From the NCBI GenBank assembly GCA_947470515.1, contig CANITF010000011.1:1-64000 (forward strand): DNA of 64,000 nucleotides, written 5' to 3'. The position numbers and the translations under genes were made by a program. Below the pieces are notes generated by a model. That model saw only the letters and a program-made list of their open reading frames with translations, had not been told where the DNA came from and did not search any database. This document shows, piece after piece, positions 48,044 to 55,914 of the stretch (the first letter of the stretch is position 1; the number at the start of each line of letters is the position of its first letter). The DNA is from Flavobacteriales bacterium. GTDB lineage: Bacteria; Bacteroidota; Bacteroidia; Flavobacteriales_D; Crocinitomicaceae.

Positions 48044-49172
48044 CTTCCTTTTTGTCTGCTTGAAAGAGTAACTTTTGAAAGAGTTGACAATTCCGTGCAT
48101 TATTGAAGTGTTTATTTATAAAAACTGAACGTTCTTCAAATTCTTCAATTGTCAATGCGTCATTCATTAAACCAATATAATGTAATTTAAATTCTTTTGG
48201 GTCATTTGCAATTGTGCAGAATGATTCTAGCGAAGTACCAATAACCATATTATTATTGACGAGAATTTTTCCTGAACTGTAAATACAAGAAAGTAGTTTA
48301 AGTTTAATTCCAGAAGGAACAGAAGTATATAAAACATGAATTTGTGCCTCTTGAATGAGTTGAAAGAGCTCTTTTTCATCAGGATTTTCAATAAGTTGAA
48401 TCTCTTCTTTAAGGCAAATTTTCTTCAATTTCGCACTTGGATTTTTACCAGCAATAATCAATGGAAAAGTAGGGTCAATAACATTTTTCAACGCTTCAAT
48501 AATCCATATAGCGGCGGACTCATTTTCAGGCACAGATAAATTGCCATGAAAAAGTGCAAATCTTTTCACTTTTGTAAATCTTCCTTGAAGATCTGGAATG
48601 GAAGCAGGCAAAACAAAAACATTGGAATTAATTCGTTTTAATGCTGTGGCATCCGAATCTTTAATCGCTAAAATGTAGGTAGCTTTTGATAATATGGCCT
48701 GATATTTCTTAAGCTTGTTCGCTTCTTGTTGAAAGTAAAATTGTTTAATGAACGATGAATTTTTTTTTAATCCACGATAATATTCATCTTCTAAATTATG
48801 CATGCGGACAATGGTTGTGCGCTTTTGTAGTTCATTATTTTCTAAAAACCATGTGGTATGAATACCTTCAAAAAGAATGGGAAAATCATCTTTCAATAAA
48901 TTATCAAGTAATTTTTTATTTTTCCGTGTTTGAACAATAAAAGGTCGACTTGAAAATAAATTCAAAAAGGAGCGTTTCCGGGAGTAATAAATAACGTTTC
49001 CAAATTGGTTAAGCTCAGCATGTTTCCCTCTGCCATACTCATACACATGAAGTGTTAAGTTGTAGCCAAGTTGGTGCAACGCTTTTATTCTATAAAACAT
49101 ATCAATTGCCCCGCCATAGTCAGCTGGAAACGGGACGTCTAAACAAATAATATGTAGGTTCTTATTTTCCAA
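48036..49172 (-). CDS. Glycosyltransferase (GT4/GT1-like), TTG start
   Basis: 378 residues. A GT-B fold is suggested by the N-terminal IICLDVPFPADYGGAIDMFYR and by the C-terminal nucleotide-sugar half with LFHGNLSVPEN (near 205), LIIAGKNPS and VLYTSVPSGIKLKLLSCIYSG-like text near 300. The start must be TTG at 49172: the frame is closed by a TAG about 20 bp upstream and no ATG lies before residue 25. The start overlaps the end of the upstream glycosyltransferase by 11 bp, so the two are translationally coupled. The likely role is transfer of a sugar in surface polysaccharide or glycan assembly; donor and acceptor are unknown. Confidence 0.8.
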   Translation of the reverse strand: MENKNLHIICLDVPFPADYGGAIDMFYRIKALHQLGYNLTLHVYEYGRGKHAELNQFGNVIYYSRKRSFLNLFSSRPFIVQTRKNKKLLDNLLKDDFPILFEGIHTTWFLENNELQKRTTIVRMHNLEDEYYRGLKKNSSFIKQFYFQQEANKLKKYQAILSKATYILAIKDSDATALKRINSNVFVLPASIPDLQGRFTKVKRFALFHGNLSVPENESAAIWIIEALKNVIDPTFPLIIAGKNPSAKLKKICLKEEIQLIENPDEKELFQLIQEAQIHVLYTSVPSGIKLKLLSCIYSSGKILVNNNMVIGTSLESFCTIANDPKEFKLHYIGLMNDALTIEEFEERSVFINKHFNNARNCQLFQKLLFQADKKEVN

Positions 49173-50292
49173 TTTTCGGATATATTTGTTCTAAAATTTG
49201 TGCTTCATGCTCCCAGTTCTCCACCAAACTAGCCTTCTGGCAATTTGATTGCATTTCTTGCAGAATGGAAGCGTTTTGTTGTAAGTAAGTGATCTTTTCT
49301 ACTAAATTTTCAGGAGAAAGTTCTGGGAGAATTAGACCAATTGAATGTTTGTTAATTATAGCAGAAACTTCTACTAAATCTGTACAAATAATAGGCGTTC
49401 CAGCATGAATGTAATCAAACACTTTATTGGGTAACGAGAACTTATAATTCAAATTCGTTGGTTTATCGAGCGTTAATCCAACATCAGCCAAATACGTGAA
49501 AGTCATCATTTCTGAATAAGGTCTTTTACCAAAAAAGAGCACCTTTTCATTTAGGTCGTAATTGGTTACGGTTAACTTCAATTGAGGTATAACATCTCCG
49601 TCTCCAACAATTATTAATGCAGCATTTTCAATATGTTTCATTGCTTCAACAGCTTCTTCTGCTCCTCTGTCAATATTAATTCCTGCACCTTGAATAATGA
49701 TAATAAATTTGTCATCGGGAATTCCTAAGTCACTTTTTGTCATTACTGAAAGTGGTTTCCAGGTTGGAGAGATATTCCTCACAACTGCTACATCTTTCTT
49801 GTATTTATCGCGATATAATTGAGCTATTGATTCATTTACCGTATAGATAGTTTGCAATTTCGGGAAAATCCACGCTTCAATTCCTTCCCATATTTTTTTA
49901 ATCTTTGGACGTGATGTTAATTCTGGGACTTCCGTAAAATATTCATGTGAATCATAAACTAACGTAGCATTCGGTTTAAATTTACTGGCAGCATAATTTG
50001 CTAAAAGTGTATCTAAATCATTTGAAACAAGAAGTGCAGCTCTATGAAAAAGCAAAAACAAGAACAAACGAAAATTGTATTCAGCATAAAAAAGTGCGCC
50101 TTTTTCATTTAGTAATTTCATGCGTTTTGTGCGATAAGATCTTATTGGTAACGCATTGCTATTTTTCCGTATGCGGCCTACCAACAAAACAGAATATCCT
50201 TGCTTTTCTAAAAAAATGCAAATTTTATCTACACGATTGTCGGTATATAAATCATTCGTTACAGAAACAATTGCGTGCTTTAATTTTGCCAT
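49162..50292 (-). CDS. Glycosyltransferase family 4-like protein
   Basis: 376 residues. GT-B fold glycosyltransferase: an N-terminal acceptor-side half (KHAIVSVTNDLYTDNRVDKI, ASKFKPNATLVYDSHEYF) and a C-terminal Rossmann half with IIIQGAGINIDRGAEEAVEAM, ALIIVGDGDVIPQLK, VLFFGKRPYSEMM, ADVGLTLDKPTNLNYKFSLP and NKVFDYIHAGTPIICTD. The glutamate-rich donor-binding motif of GT4 is degenerate here, and the NKVFDY segment occupies its place. First gene of an overlapping pair with the 48036-49172 glycosyltransferase, presumably acting in the same surface glycan pathway. It is cytoplasmic, with no signal or membrane helix. Confidence 0.85.
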   Translation of the reverse strand: MAKLKHAIVSVTNDLYTDNRVDKICIFLEKQGYSVLLVGRIRKNSNALPIRSYRTKRMKLLNEKGALFYAEYNFRLFLFLLFHRAALLVSNDLDTLLANYAASKFKPNATLVYDSHEYFTEVPELTSRPKIKKIWEGIEAWIFPKLQTIYTVNESIAQLYRDKYKKDVAVVRNISPTWKPLSVMTKSDLGIPDDKFIIIIQGAGINIDRGAEEAVEAMKHIENAALIIVGDGDVIPQLKLTVTNYDLNEKVLFFGKRPYSEMMTFTYLADVGLTLDKPTNLNYKFSLPNKVFDYIHAGTPIICTDLVEVSAIINKHSIGLILPELSPENLVEKITYLQQNASILQEMQSNCQKASLVENWEHEAQILEQIYPKIGK

Positions 50293-50320
50293 TCTTCAAA
50301 AGTAAAAAAACTGTAGTTAT

Positions 50321-50908
50321 TTACCAGAGTAATATGATGGCTACAATAAAAATAACCCACAAAAGAAGTATAATCGAATCAATTATTAAAAAGGCCTTAG
50401 CGACTTTCAATCTTTTCTCTCCGAAAGGGGTAATGTACCTTGAAGAATTTGCGATAATATAAAATATGAAACCGACCAGTAGCGGTAAAATACCTAAATA
50501 TGGGATTATAGTTAGAATACCGGCGATTGAAAGGAACATTGCAGCACTTGCTTTTTTTTCTGTTCGTATTGCTTGATCAACAATTTCTTCATCGTCACTA
50601 GCATCTTTAATTTGACGAGACCTTGATTTCTGCTCAATTTTAATTTGTTGATTCTCGTTTTTAGATAATAGAATTTCCTCATTATAAATTAAATCACTTG
50701 TCGCTGCTTGAAAAAGGTTTTCCTTTTTTTCAGTTCCTACTTCAAGATTTTCTTCTTTAATGTTAGAAAGATCTTTCGAGTTAGATTTTTCTATAACTGC
50801 AACTTCCTCGGTAGCAACTTTAACATATCGCAAATTACCAACGTTTGGATGAAATGTGCCGCAAGAGGCTAATATAATAATCAAGAAAACGAGTGAGAAG
50901 TGTTTCAT
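50321..50908 (-). CDS. Lipoprotein with C-terminal membrane segments, unknown function
   Basis: 195 residues. The signal and lipobox are MKHFSLVFLIIILASC, with lipidated Cys16. A charged, Glu/Lys/Ser-rich middle (about 40-110) precedes two hydrophobic segments: about 117-145 (MFLSIAGILTIIPYLGILPL to YIIA) and about 168-195 (AFLIIDSIILLLWVIFIVAIILLW, in part). A GEKRLKVAK stretch lies between them. The combination of lipid anchor and two transmembrane helices is found in some Bacteroidota proteins of unknown function. It lies 28 bp upstream of the two glycosyltransferase genes on the same strand and could be co-transcribed with them. Confidence 0.7.
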   Translation of the reverse strand: MKHFSLVFLIIILASCGTFHPNVGNLRYVKVATEEVAVIEKSNSKDLSNIKEENLEVGTEKKENLFQAATSDLIYNEEILLSKNENQQIKIEQKSRSRQIKDASDDEEIVDQAIRTEKKASAAMFLSIAGILTIIPYLGILPLLVGFIFYIIANSSRYITPFGEKRLKVAKAFLIIDSIILLLWVIFIVAIILLW

Positions 50909-50981
50909 AATGTTTTTTATCTAGTGCAATAACGTGAAAAATCAGTGATTAGTTGATAAATAATAAAAAAACAGAAAAGTA

Positions 50982-53900
50982 TTAATTACCAATAATCTCA
51001 GTAAGTTGCTCAAATGCATGTTTAATATGCTTGACCTCTGAAAAAATAATTTTTAACTTTTCATTCTGTTCACTGAATTTGCAATTTTTACCGTTTCGCT
51101 GAATGTGATTTAATATTTGAGAAAAAGTTTCGGTTTCATAAAAATGCGATTGAGGATTAGAGATGAAATACCCAACCATTTTCCCTGATTTGATTACTAA
51201 TCTCTCCATTCCCATATCTTGTGCTAACCAGCGCAATTTAAATGATAAAATCAATTCATTAACCTGTATTGGCAATGGCCCAAATCTATCAATTAACATT
51301 TCCCCAAATTTAGCAAGAGCGGCCTCATTTTTTAAATTATCCATTTCTTGATAAAGACTCAATCGCTCATTCACATTATTAACATACGTATCAGGAATTC
51401 GGACTTCTAAATCAGTTTCCAAAATACAATCTTTCACAAAATTGAGCATTGAATCTGTCGTTCGATCATCAAATAACTCTTTGAATTCTGCTTCTTTCAA
51501 TTCTTCCATCGCTTCATTCAAAATCTTTTGATACATCTCAAACCCAATATCTGATATAAAGCCACTTTGTTCTCCTCCCAACATATTTCCGGCACCACGA
51601 ATGTCAAGATCCTTCATTGCAATGTTAAATCCAGCTCCTAAATCTGAGAATTGAACCAATGCCTCTAAGCGCTTTCTGGAATCCGAAGTCATAATGCTAA
51701 AAGGTGGGGCAATCAGGTAACAGAAAGCTTTTTTATTGCTTCGTCCAACACGTCCACGTAATTGATGTAAATCACTCAGTCCGAAGTTTTGAGCGTCATT
51801 AATAATAATAGTATTCGCATTTGAAATGTCAATCCCCGATTCAATAATAGTTGTTGCAAGTAAAACATCATATTCTCCATTAATGAAGTCCATCATGATT
51901 TTTTCCAACTGTTTCCCGTCCATTTGTCCGTGCCCAATACCAACTCGAACACCAGGACATAAACGCTGAATCATTCCAGAAATCTCTTTGATGTTAGCCA
52001 ATCGATTATGCACAAAAAATACTTGTCCAACACGACTCATTTCATACGCAATAGCGTCACGTATGATCTCTTCGTTGAAATGAATAATTTCTGTTAAAAC
52101 TGGCTGTCTGTTTGGTGGAGGTGTATTAATAATACTCAAATCACGTGCGCCCATTAAAGAGAATTGTAATGTTCTTGGAATTGGAGTAGCGGTTAATGTT
52201 AAGGTATCAACTGTCGTTCTAAGGGTTTTAAGTTTGTCTTTAACTGACACACCAAATTTCTGTTCTTCATCGATTATCATTAATCCAAGATCCTTGAATT
52301 TTACGCGTTCAGCAACAATAGCATGTGTTCCAATCAAAATATCAATTTCACCCGTGCTTAATTTTTTCAACGTTTCTGTAATATCTTTTGCTGACTTAAA
52401 CCGATTGATAAAACTCACATTACACGGGAAATCTTTGAATCGTTCTTTGAAACTTCTGTAATGTTGCATAGATAGAATAGTCGTTGGAACAAGAATCGCC
52501 ACTTGCTTACTATCTGCAACAGCTTTAAAAGCTGCACGAATGGCAACTTCTGTTTTTCCAAAACCAACATCTCCACAAACCAAACGATCCATTGGAGTAG
52601 AAGATTCCATGTCCTCTTTAATGGCTTGAGTAGCTTTTAATTGGTCTGGCGTGTCTTCATACATGAAAGACGCTTCCAATTCGTTCTGCAAATAAGTGTC
52701 TTCACTAAAGGCAAATCCCGGTTGACTCTTTCTTTTTGCATATAATTGAATAAGATCAAAGGCCAATTCTTTAATCTTTTTCTTCGTTTTACTTTTTAAT
52801 GTCGCCCAAGCTTGTGTTCCAAGCTTGTTCATTTTAGGGACAGCTCCATCTTTTCCAGTGAATTTTGAAATTCGATGTAGCGAGTGAATCCCAACGTATA
52901 AAACATCGCCGTCTTTATAAACAAGTCGAATTGCTTCTTGTGGCTTGCCATTTACATCAATCGTTTCTAATCCAGAAAACTGTCCAACACCGTGATCAAT
53001 ATGGGTAACATAATCACCTTTTTGAAGGTTGTAAATTTCCTTCAACGTTAGCGCTTGTTTTGCTTGCCGAAATCCTTCTTTTAACCTAAAACGATGGTAT
53101 CGTTCAAATAATTGATGGTCTGTATAACAAACTAATTTTTGAGATGGAGAGACAAAACCTTCGTGTAAAGCAATATTGACTGGTTTGAAATCAACACCAC
53201 CTCCGATATCTTCAAATATTTGATATAAACGGTCAATTTGCTTAGGTTGATTGGAGAAAATTAGATTTGTGAAATGCAATTTAGTTCTATTCGCTAAATC
53301 TTCTCTTAATAAGTCAAAATTCTTATTGAAACTTGGTTGCGGAAGAAAATCAAACTGAAATTCTTTTTCTGCTTTATAGTGATATTCTGGTCCCCATTCA
53401 ACTATATTATAAGGATCTATTTCATTTTTAACATCTTGAGGATGCAAATAAAGTTCGCCCGGCAAAGTTCGTTTAACAACATCTGACAACCCGTTATAAA
53501 TAGTTAACGACTTATCGTATTCTTTTTGCAAAACACTTGTAAGCACATCATACGATGAAAGCCATAATGTGGCATTCTTCCCTAAGAATTCAAAAAAGCT
53601 CCCGTTTCCTTCTAAATTAAGTTGTCCCTGAACATTTGGAATTACATTAAAATGCTTAAAATTGCTTATGGATAATTGTGTTCCAGCATCGAATGTTCGA
53701 ATTGATTCAACTTCATCCCCAAAAAATTCAATTCTAAACGGGTTGTCGTTTGAATAAGAAAACACATCGATGATACCGCCGCGAATTGAGAATTGACCTG
53801 GTTCATAAACGAATTCAACACGATCAAAATGGTACTCTAATAAAAGTTCATTGATGAAATCAATCGAGTAAGTTTTCCCTACTTCAACGCGCAAGGTGTT

Positions 53901-54320
53901 ATCACTTAATTTTTTTTGAGTTGGCACCTTTTCAAATAATGCTTGCGGATAGGTTACCACCCAAACATTACTGCCATTATTAATTTTTTCAAGAACCTCT
54001 GCTCTAGAAACCACATTTGCATTATCTGTTTCTTCGAGTTGATAAGGCACACGATAAGACGCAGGATAAAATAAAATGCGTTTATCATCAGGAAAAATTC
54101 CTTCTAAATCATTGAGGAAATAAGCTGCTTCTTCTTTGTCATTTAAGATGAATAACTGGTGACCGGGAATTTGATTCGCTAAAGCCGAAGCGCACAAACT
54201 TTTTGAAGAACCGACAAGTCCTTTCCAATGTATTCTTGTTCCAGCAAATTGCAACTGTTTGGCAGTTTCATCAATTTGAGGAATTTTAGAAAAAATCGCT
54301 CGTAATGATTTTTGTTCCAT
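50982..54320 (-). CDS. mfd: Transcription-repair coupling factor
   Basis: 1112 residues. Mfd removes RNA polymerase stalled at DNA lesions and recruits UvrA. The domain order is standard: a UvrB-like N-terminus (about 1-350), an RNA-polymerase-interacting CarD-like domain (about 430-500, LQKGDYVTHIDHGVGQFSGL) and SF2 translocase motifs. The latter are Walker A GDVGFGKTEVA near 585, DEEQ (MIIDEEQKFG) near 685, TATPIPRTL near 710, IESGID near 830 and QLRGRVGRS near 855. A TRCF C-terminal domain follows (about 960-1110). It starts immediately after the fbp stop codon with no spacer, so the two form a likely operon (fbp first). Confidence 0.97.
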   Translation of the reverse strand: MEQKSLRAIFSKIPQIDETAKQLQFAGTRIHWKGLVGSSKSLCASALANQIPGHQLFILNDKEEAAYFLNDLEGIFPDDKRILFYPASYRVPYQLEETDNANVVSRAEVLEKINNGSNVWVVTYPQALFEKVPTQKKLSDNTLRVEVGKTYSIDFINELLLEYHFDRVEFVYEPGQFSIRGGIIDVFSYSNDNPFRIEFFGDEVESIRTFDAGTQLSISNFKHFNVIPNVQGQLNLEGNGSFFEFLGKNATLWLSSYDVLTSVLQKEYDKSLTIYNGLSDVVKRTLPGELYLHPQDVKNEIDPYNIVEWGPEYHYKAEKEFQFDFLPQPSFNKNFDLLREDLANRTKLHFTNLIFSNQPKQIDRLYQIFEDIGGGVDFKPVNIALHEGFVSPSQKLVCYTDHQLFERYHRFRLKEGFRQAKQALTLKEIYNLQKGDYVTHIDHGVGQFSGLETIDVNGKPQEAIRLVYKDGDVLYVGIHSLHRISKFTGKDGAVPKMNKLGTQAWATLKSKTKKKIKELAFDLIQLYAKRKSQPGFAFSEDTYLQNELEASFMYEDTPDQLKATQAIKEDMESSTPMDRLVCGDVGFGKTEVAIRAAFKAVADSKQVAILVPTTILSMQHYRSFKERFKDFPCNVSFINRFKSAKDITETLKKLSTGEIDILIGTHAIVAERVKFKDLGLMIIDEEQKFGVSVKDKLKTLRTTVDTLTLTATPIPRTLQFSLMGARDLSIINTPPPNRQPVLTEIIHFNEEIIRDAIAYEMSRVGQVFFVHNRLANIKEISGMIQRLCPGVRVGIGHGQMDGKQLEKIMMDFINGEYDVLLATTIIESGIDISNANTIIINDAQNFGLSDLHQLRGRVGRSNKKAFCYLIAPPFSIMTSDSRKRLEALVQFSDLGAGFNIAMKDLDIRGAGNMLGGEQSGFISDIGFEMYQKILNEAMEELKEAEFKELFDDRTTDSMLNFVKDCILETDLEVRIPDTYVNNVNERLSLYQEMDNLKNEAALAKFGEMLIDRFGPLPIQVNELILSFKLRWLAQDMGMERLVIKSGKMVGYFISNPQSHFYETETFSQILNHIQRNGKNCKFSEQNEKLKIIFSEVKHIKHAFEQLTEIIGN

Positions 54321-55325
54321 TTATTTTTGAAGCAGACTTATTGCTTTTTCAACCATATTTTTTGAGCCCACAAAGAATGGAACGCGCTGATGAAGTTGAG
54401 TAGGTTCAATGTTCAATATTCTTTCTCGTCCCGTTGTAGCCAATCCACCAGCTTGTTCCGCAATCAGTGCTAAAGGATTACATTCATAAAGCAAACGCAA
54501 TTTTCCGTCTGGTGACGAATCTGTTGCAGGGTATATATAAATTCCTCCTTTGATTAAGTTCCTATGAAAATCTGCAACTAAAGAACCAATATATCTTCCT
54601 GAATAAGGAGCTCCCTTATCATTTTCTGAACTTTGACAATAAGCGATATATTCTTGAATTCCTTTTTCACAAATTGCAATATTTCCTTCGTTCATGGCAT
54701 ACAACCTTCCAGTTTCGGGCATTTGCATGTTTGGATGAGAAAGGCAAAATTCGCCAATTGATGGGTCCAATGTAAAACCATTTACGCCTCTACCAGTTGT
54801 ATAAACAAGCATTGTTGAAGAACCATATAAGACATAACCGGCTGCAATTTGCTCATTTCCAACTTGCAACATATCCTCCAGTGTTGCTAATGTTCCTGGT
54901 TCGGATATTCTGTGGTAAATAGAGAAAATTGAACCAATGGAAACATTCACATCAATGTTGGAAGAACCATCTAAAGGATCAAAAAGCACAACGTATTTTG
55001 CTTTTTTTGCATGTTCAGAAGTAAAGGCGATATAATCATCGTTTTCTTCAGAAGCGATTCCACAAATTTCACCACCATTTTCAAATGCTTTTATGAATTG
55101 TGTGTCTGCAACAACATCCAATTTTTGTTGTTCTTCGCCTTGAATGTTTGTTTCTCCCTGTGAACCTAAAATATGGTCGACTAATCCAGCTTTACGAACG
55201 TCGCGACTTACAATTTTAGATGCAACAGCAATATCATTTAAAATCCGTGACAATTCACCTGATGCACCAGGAAAATCTGCTTGACGGTCCATGATAAACT
55301 CATTGAGGGTAGTAACTTTTGACAT
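54321..55325 (-). CDS. fbp: Fructose-1,6-bisphosphatase class I
   Basis: 334 residues, normal for class I FBPase. It dephosphorylates fructose 1,6-bisphosphate in gluconeogenesis. Metal- and substrate-binding motifs are present: EENDD ([11 protein letters not shown]) near 95, the signature [21 protein letters not shown] near 118-138 (shown in part: [10 protein letters not shown]), [15 protein letters not shown] near 242, and [12 protein letters not shown] near 276. The start is ATG at 55325. Its stop codon is adjacent to the mfd ATG, so fbp and mfd are co-transcribed, an unusual pairing of metabolism with repair. The gene ends with a polar C-terminus typical of the family. Confidence 0.97.
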   Translation of the reverse strand: MSKVTTLNEFIMDRQADFPGASGELSRILNDIAVASKIVSRDVRKAGLVDHILGSQGETNIQGEEQQKLDVVADTQFIKAFENGGEICGIASEENDDYIAFTSEHAKKAKYVVLFDPLDGSSNIDVNVSIGSIFSIYHRISEPGTLATLEDMLQVGNEQIAAGYVLYGSSTMLVYTTGRGVNGFTLDPSIGEFCLSHPNMQMPETGRLYAMNEGNIAICEKGIQEYIAYCQSSENDKGAPYSGRYIGSLVADFHRNLIKGGIYIYPATDSSPDGKLRLLYECNPLALIAEQAGGLATTGRERILNIEPTQLHQRVPFFVGSKNMVEKAISLLQK

Positions 55326-55412
55326 GTTGCTTTGAATTTTTTGTAAATATCGGTAAAATGCTTGAATTGATTTGACTGATTGACCGTGAAATAGAAGATG
55401 AAACCGAATATT

Positions 55413-55838
55413 TTACAAGAATGGCAAAACAAAAACTAAATACCTCAAGAATTTCCCTAAAACGATGAAAAACAAAACGGGGATAAAAGGGGCTTTAAAA
55501 AAGCCTAAGGCAACAGTCATTGGATCACCAATAAAAGGGACCCAAGAGAAAAAAGCAACTAAATAGCCTCGTTTTTGAATGCGTTTTTGAAATGTCATCA
55601 ATTTTTCCTCTTTGATTCCGAAACGTTTCAACCAGATTGCATTTCCAAACATGCCAAGACCATAATTCGTTAGGCCGCCTAATGAATTACCAATTGTAGC
55701 AATGATTAAACATGAAACAGGATCATATTGCTGGCTCAACATGAGTAATAAGATTCCTTCAGAACTCATTGGTAAAATCGTTGCTGAAAGAAAACTTGCT
55801 GAGAACAAGCCAATAAATCCAATAGAAAATAGTTCCAT
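55413..55838 (-). CDS. YqaA-family (DedA/SNARE-associated-like) membrane protein
   Basis: 141 residues, integral membrane. The family motifs are visible: the N-terminal FIGLFSASFLSATILPMSSEG, IATIGNSLGGLTNYGLGMFG near 50-70, and the FSWVPFIGDPMTVALGFFK segment near 95-115. Members of the YqaA/DedA group are polytopic, with re-entrant loops, and are linked to lipid flipping or membrane homeostasis. The role of this member is not known. The ATG at 55838 immediately follows the T-run of a strong terminator hairpin on the same strand (see that entry), so its transcription start is unusual. It precedes fbp by 87 bp on the same strand. Confidence 0.88.
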   Translation of the reverse strand: MELFSIGFIGLFSASFLSATILPMSSEGILLLMLSQQYDPVSCLIIATIGNSLGGLTNYGLGMFGNAIWLKRFGIKEEKLMTFQKRIQKRGYLVAFFSWVPFIGDPMTVALGFFKAPFIPVLFFIVLGKFLRYLVFVLPFL

Positions 55839-55840
55839 AA

Positions 55841-55872
55841 AAAAAGGCCTCAGTCATTTGACTGAGGCCTTC
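55841..55872 (-). terminator. Strong hairpin terminator of the T9SS cargo gene, abutting the yqaA-like start
   Basis: AAGGCCTCAGTCA (55844-55856) pairs with TGACTGAGGCCTT (55859-55871), an almost perfect long stem. On the minus strand it is followed by a run of Ts (plus-strand A-run 55839-55845) that touches the ATG at 55838. Confidence 0.8.
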
Positions 55873-55888
55873 AAAGATATTAATTCAA

Positions 55889-55912
55889 AGACCGCGAAGC
55901 AGCGGCGCAGCC
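55889..55912. other. GC-rich short palindrome in intergenic DNA
   Basis: CCGC (55892-55895) and GCGG (55902-55905) form a small stem inside a GC-rich patch that stands out in AT-rich DNA. It recalls the CCGCGAAATCAGCGGG core of the direct repeats at 63387 and 63534. A relation is only suggested. Confidence 0.3.
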
Positions 55913-55914
55913 AA

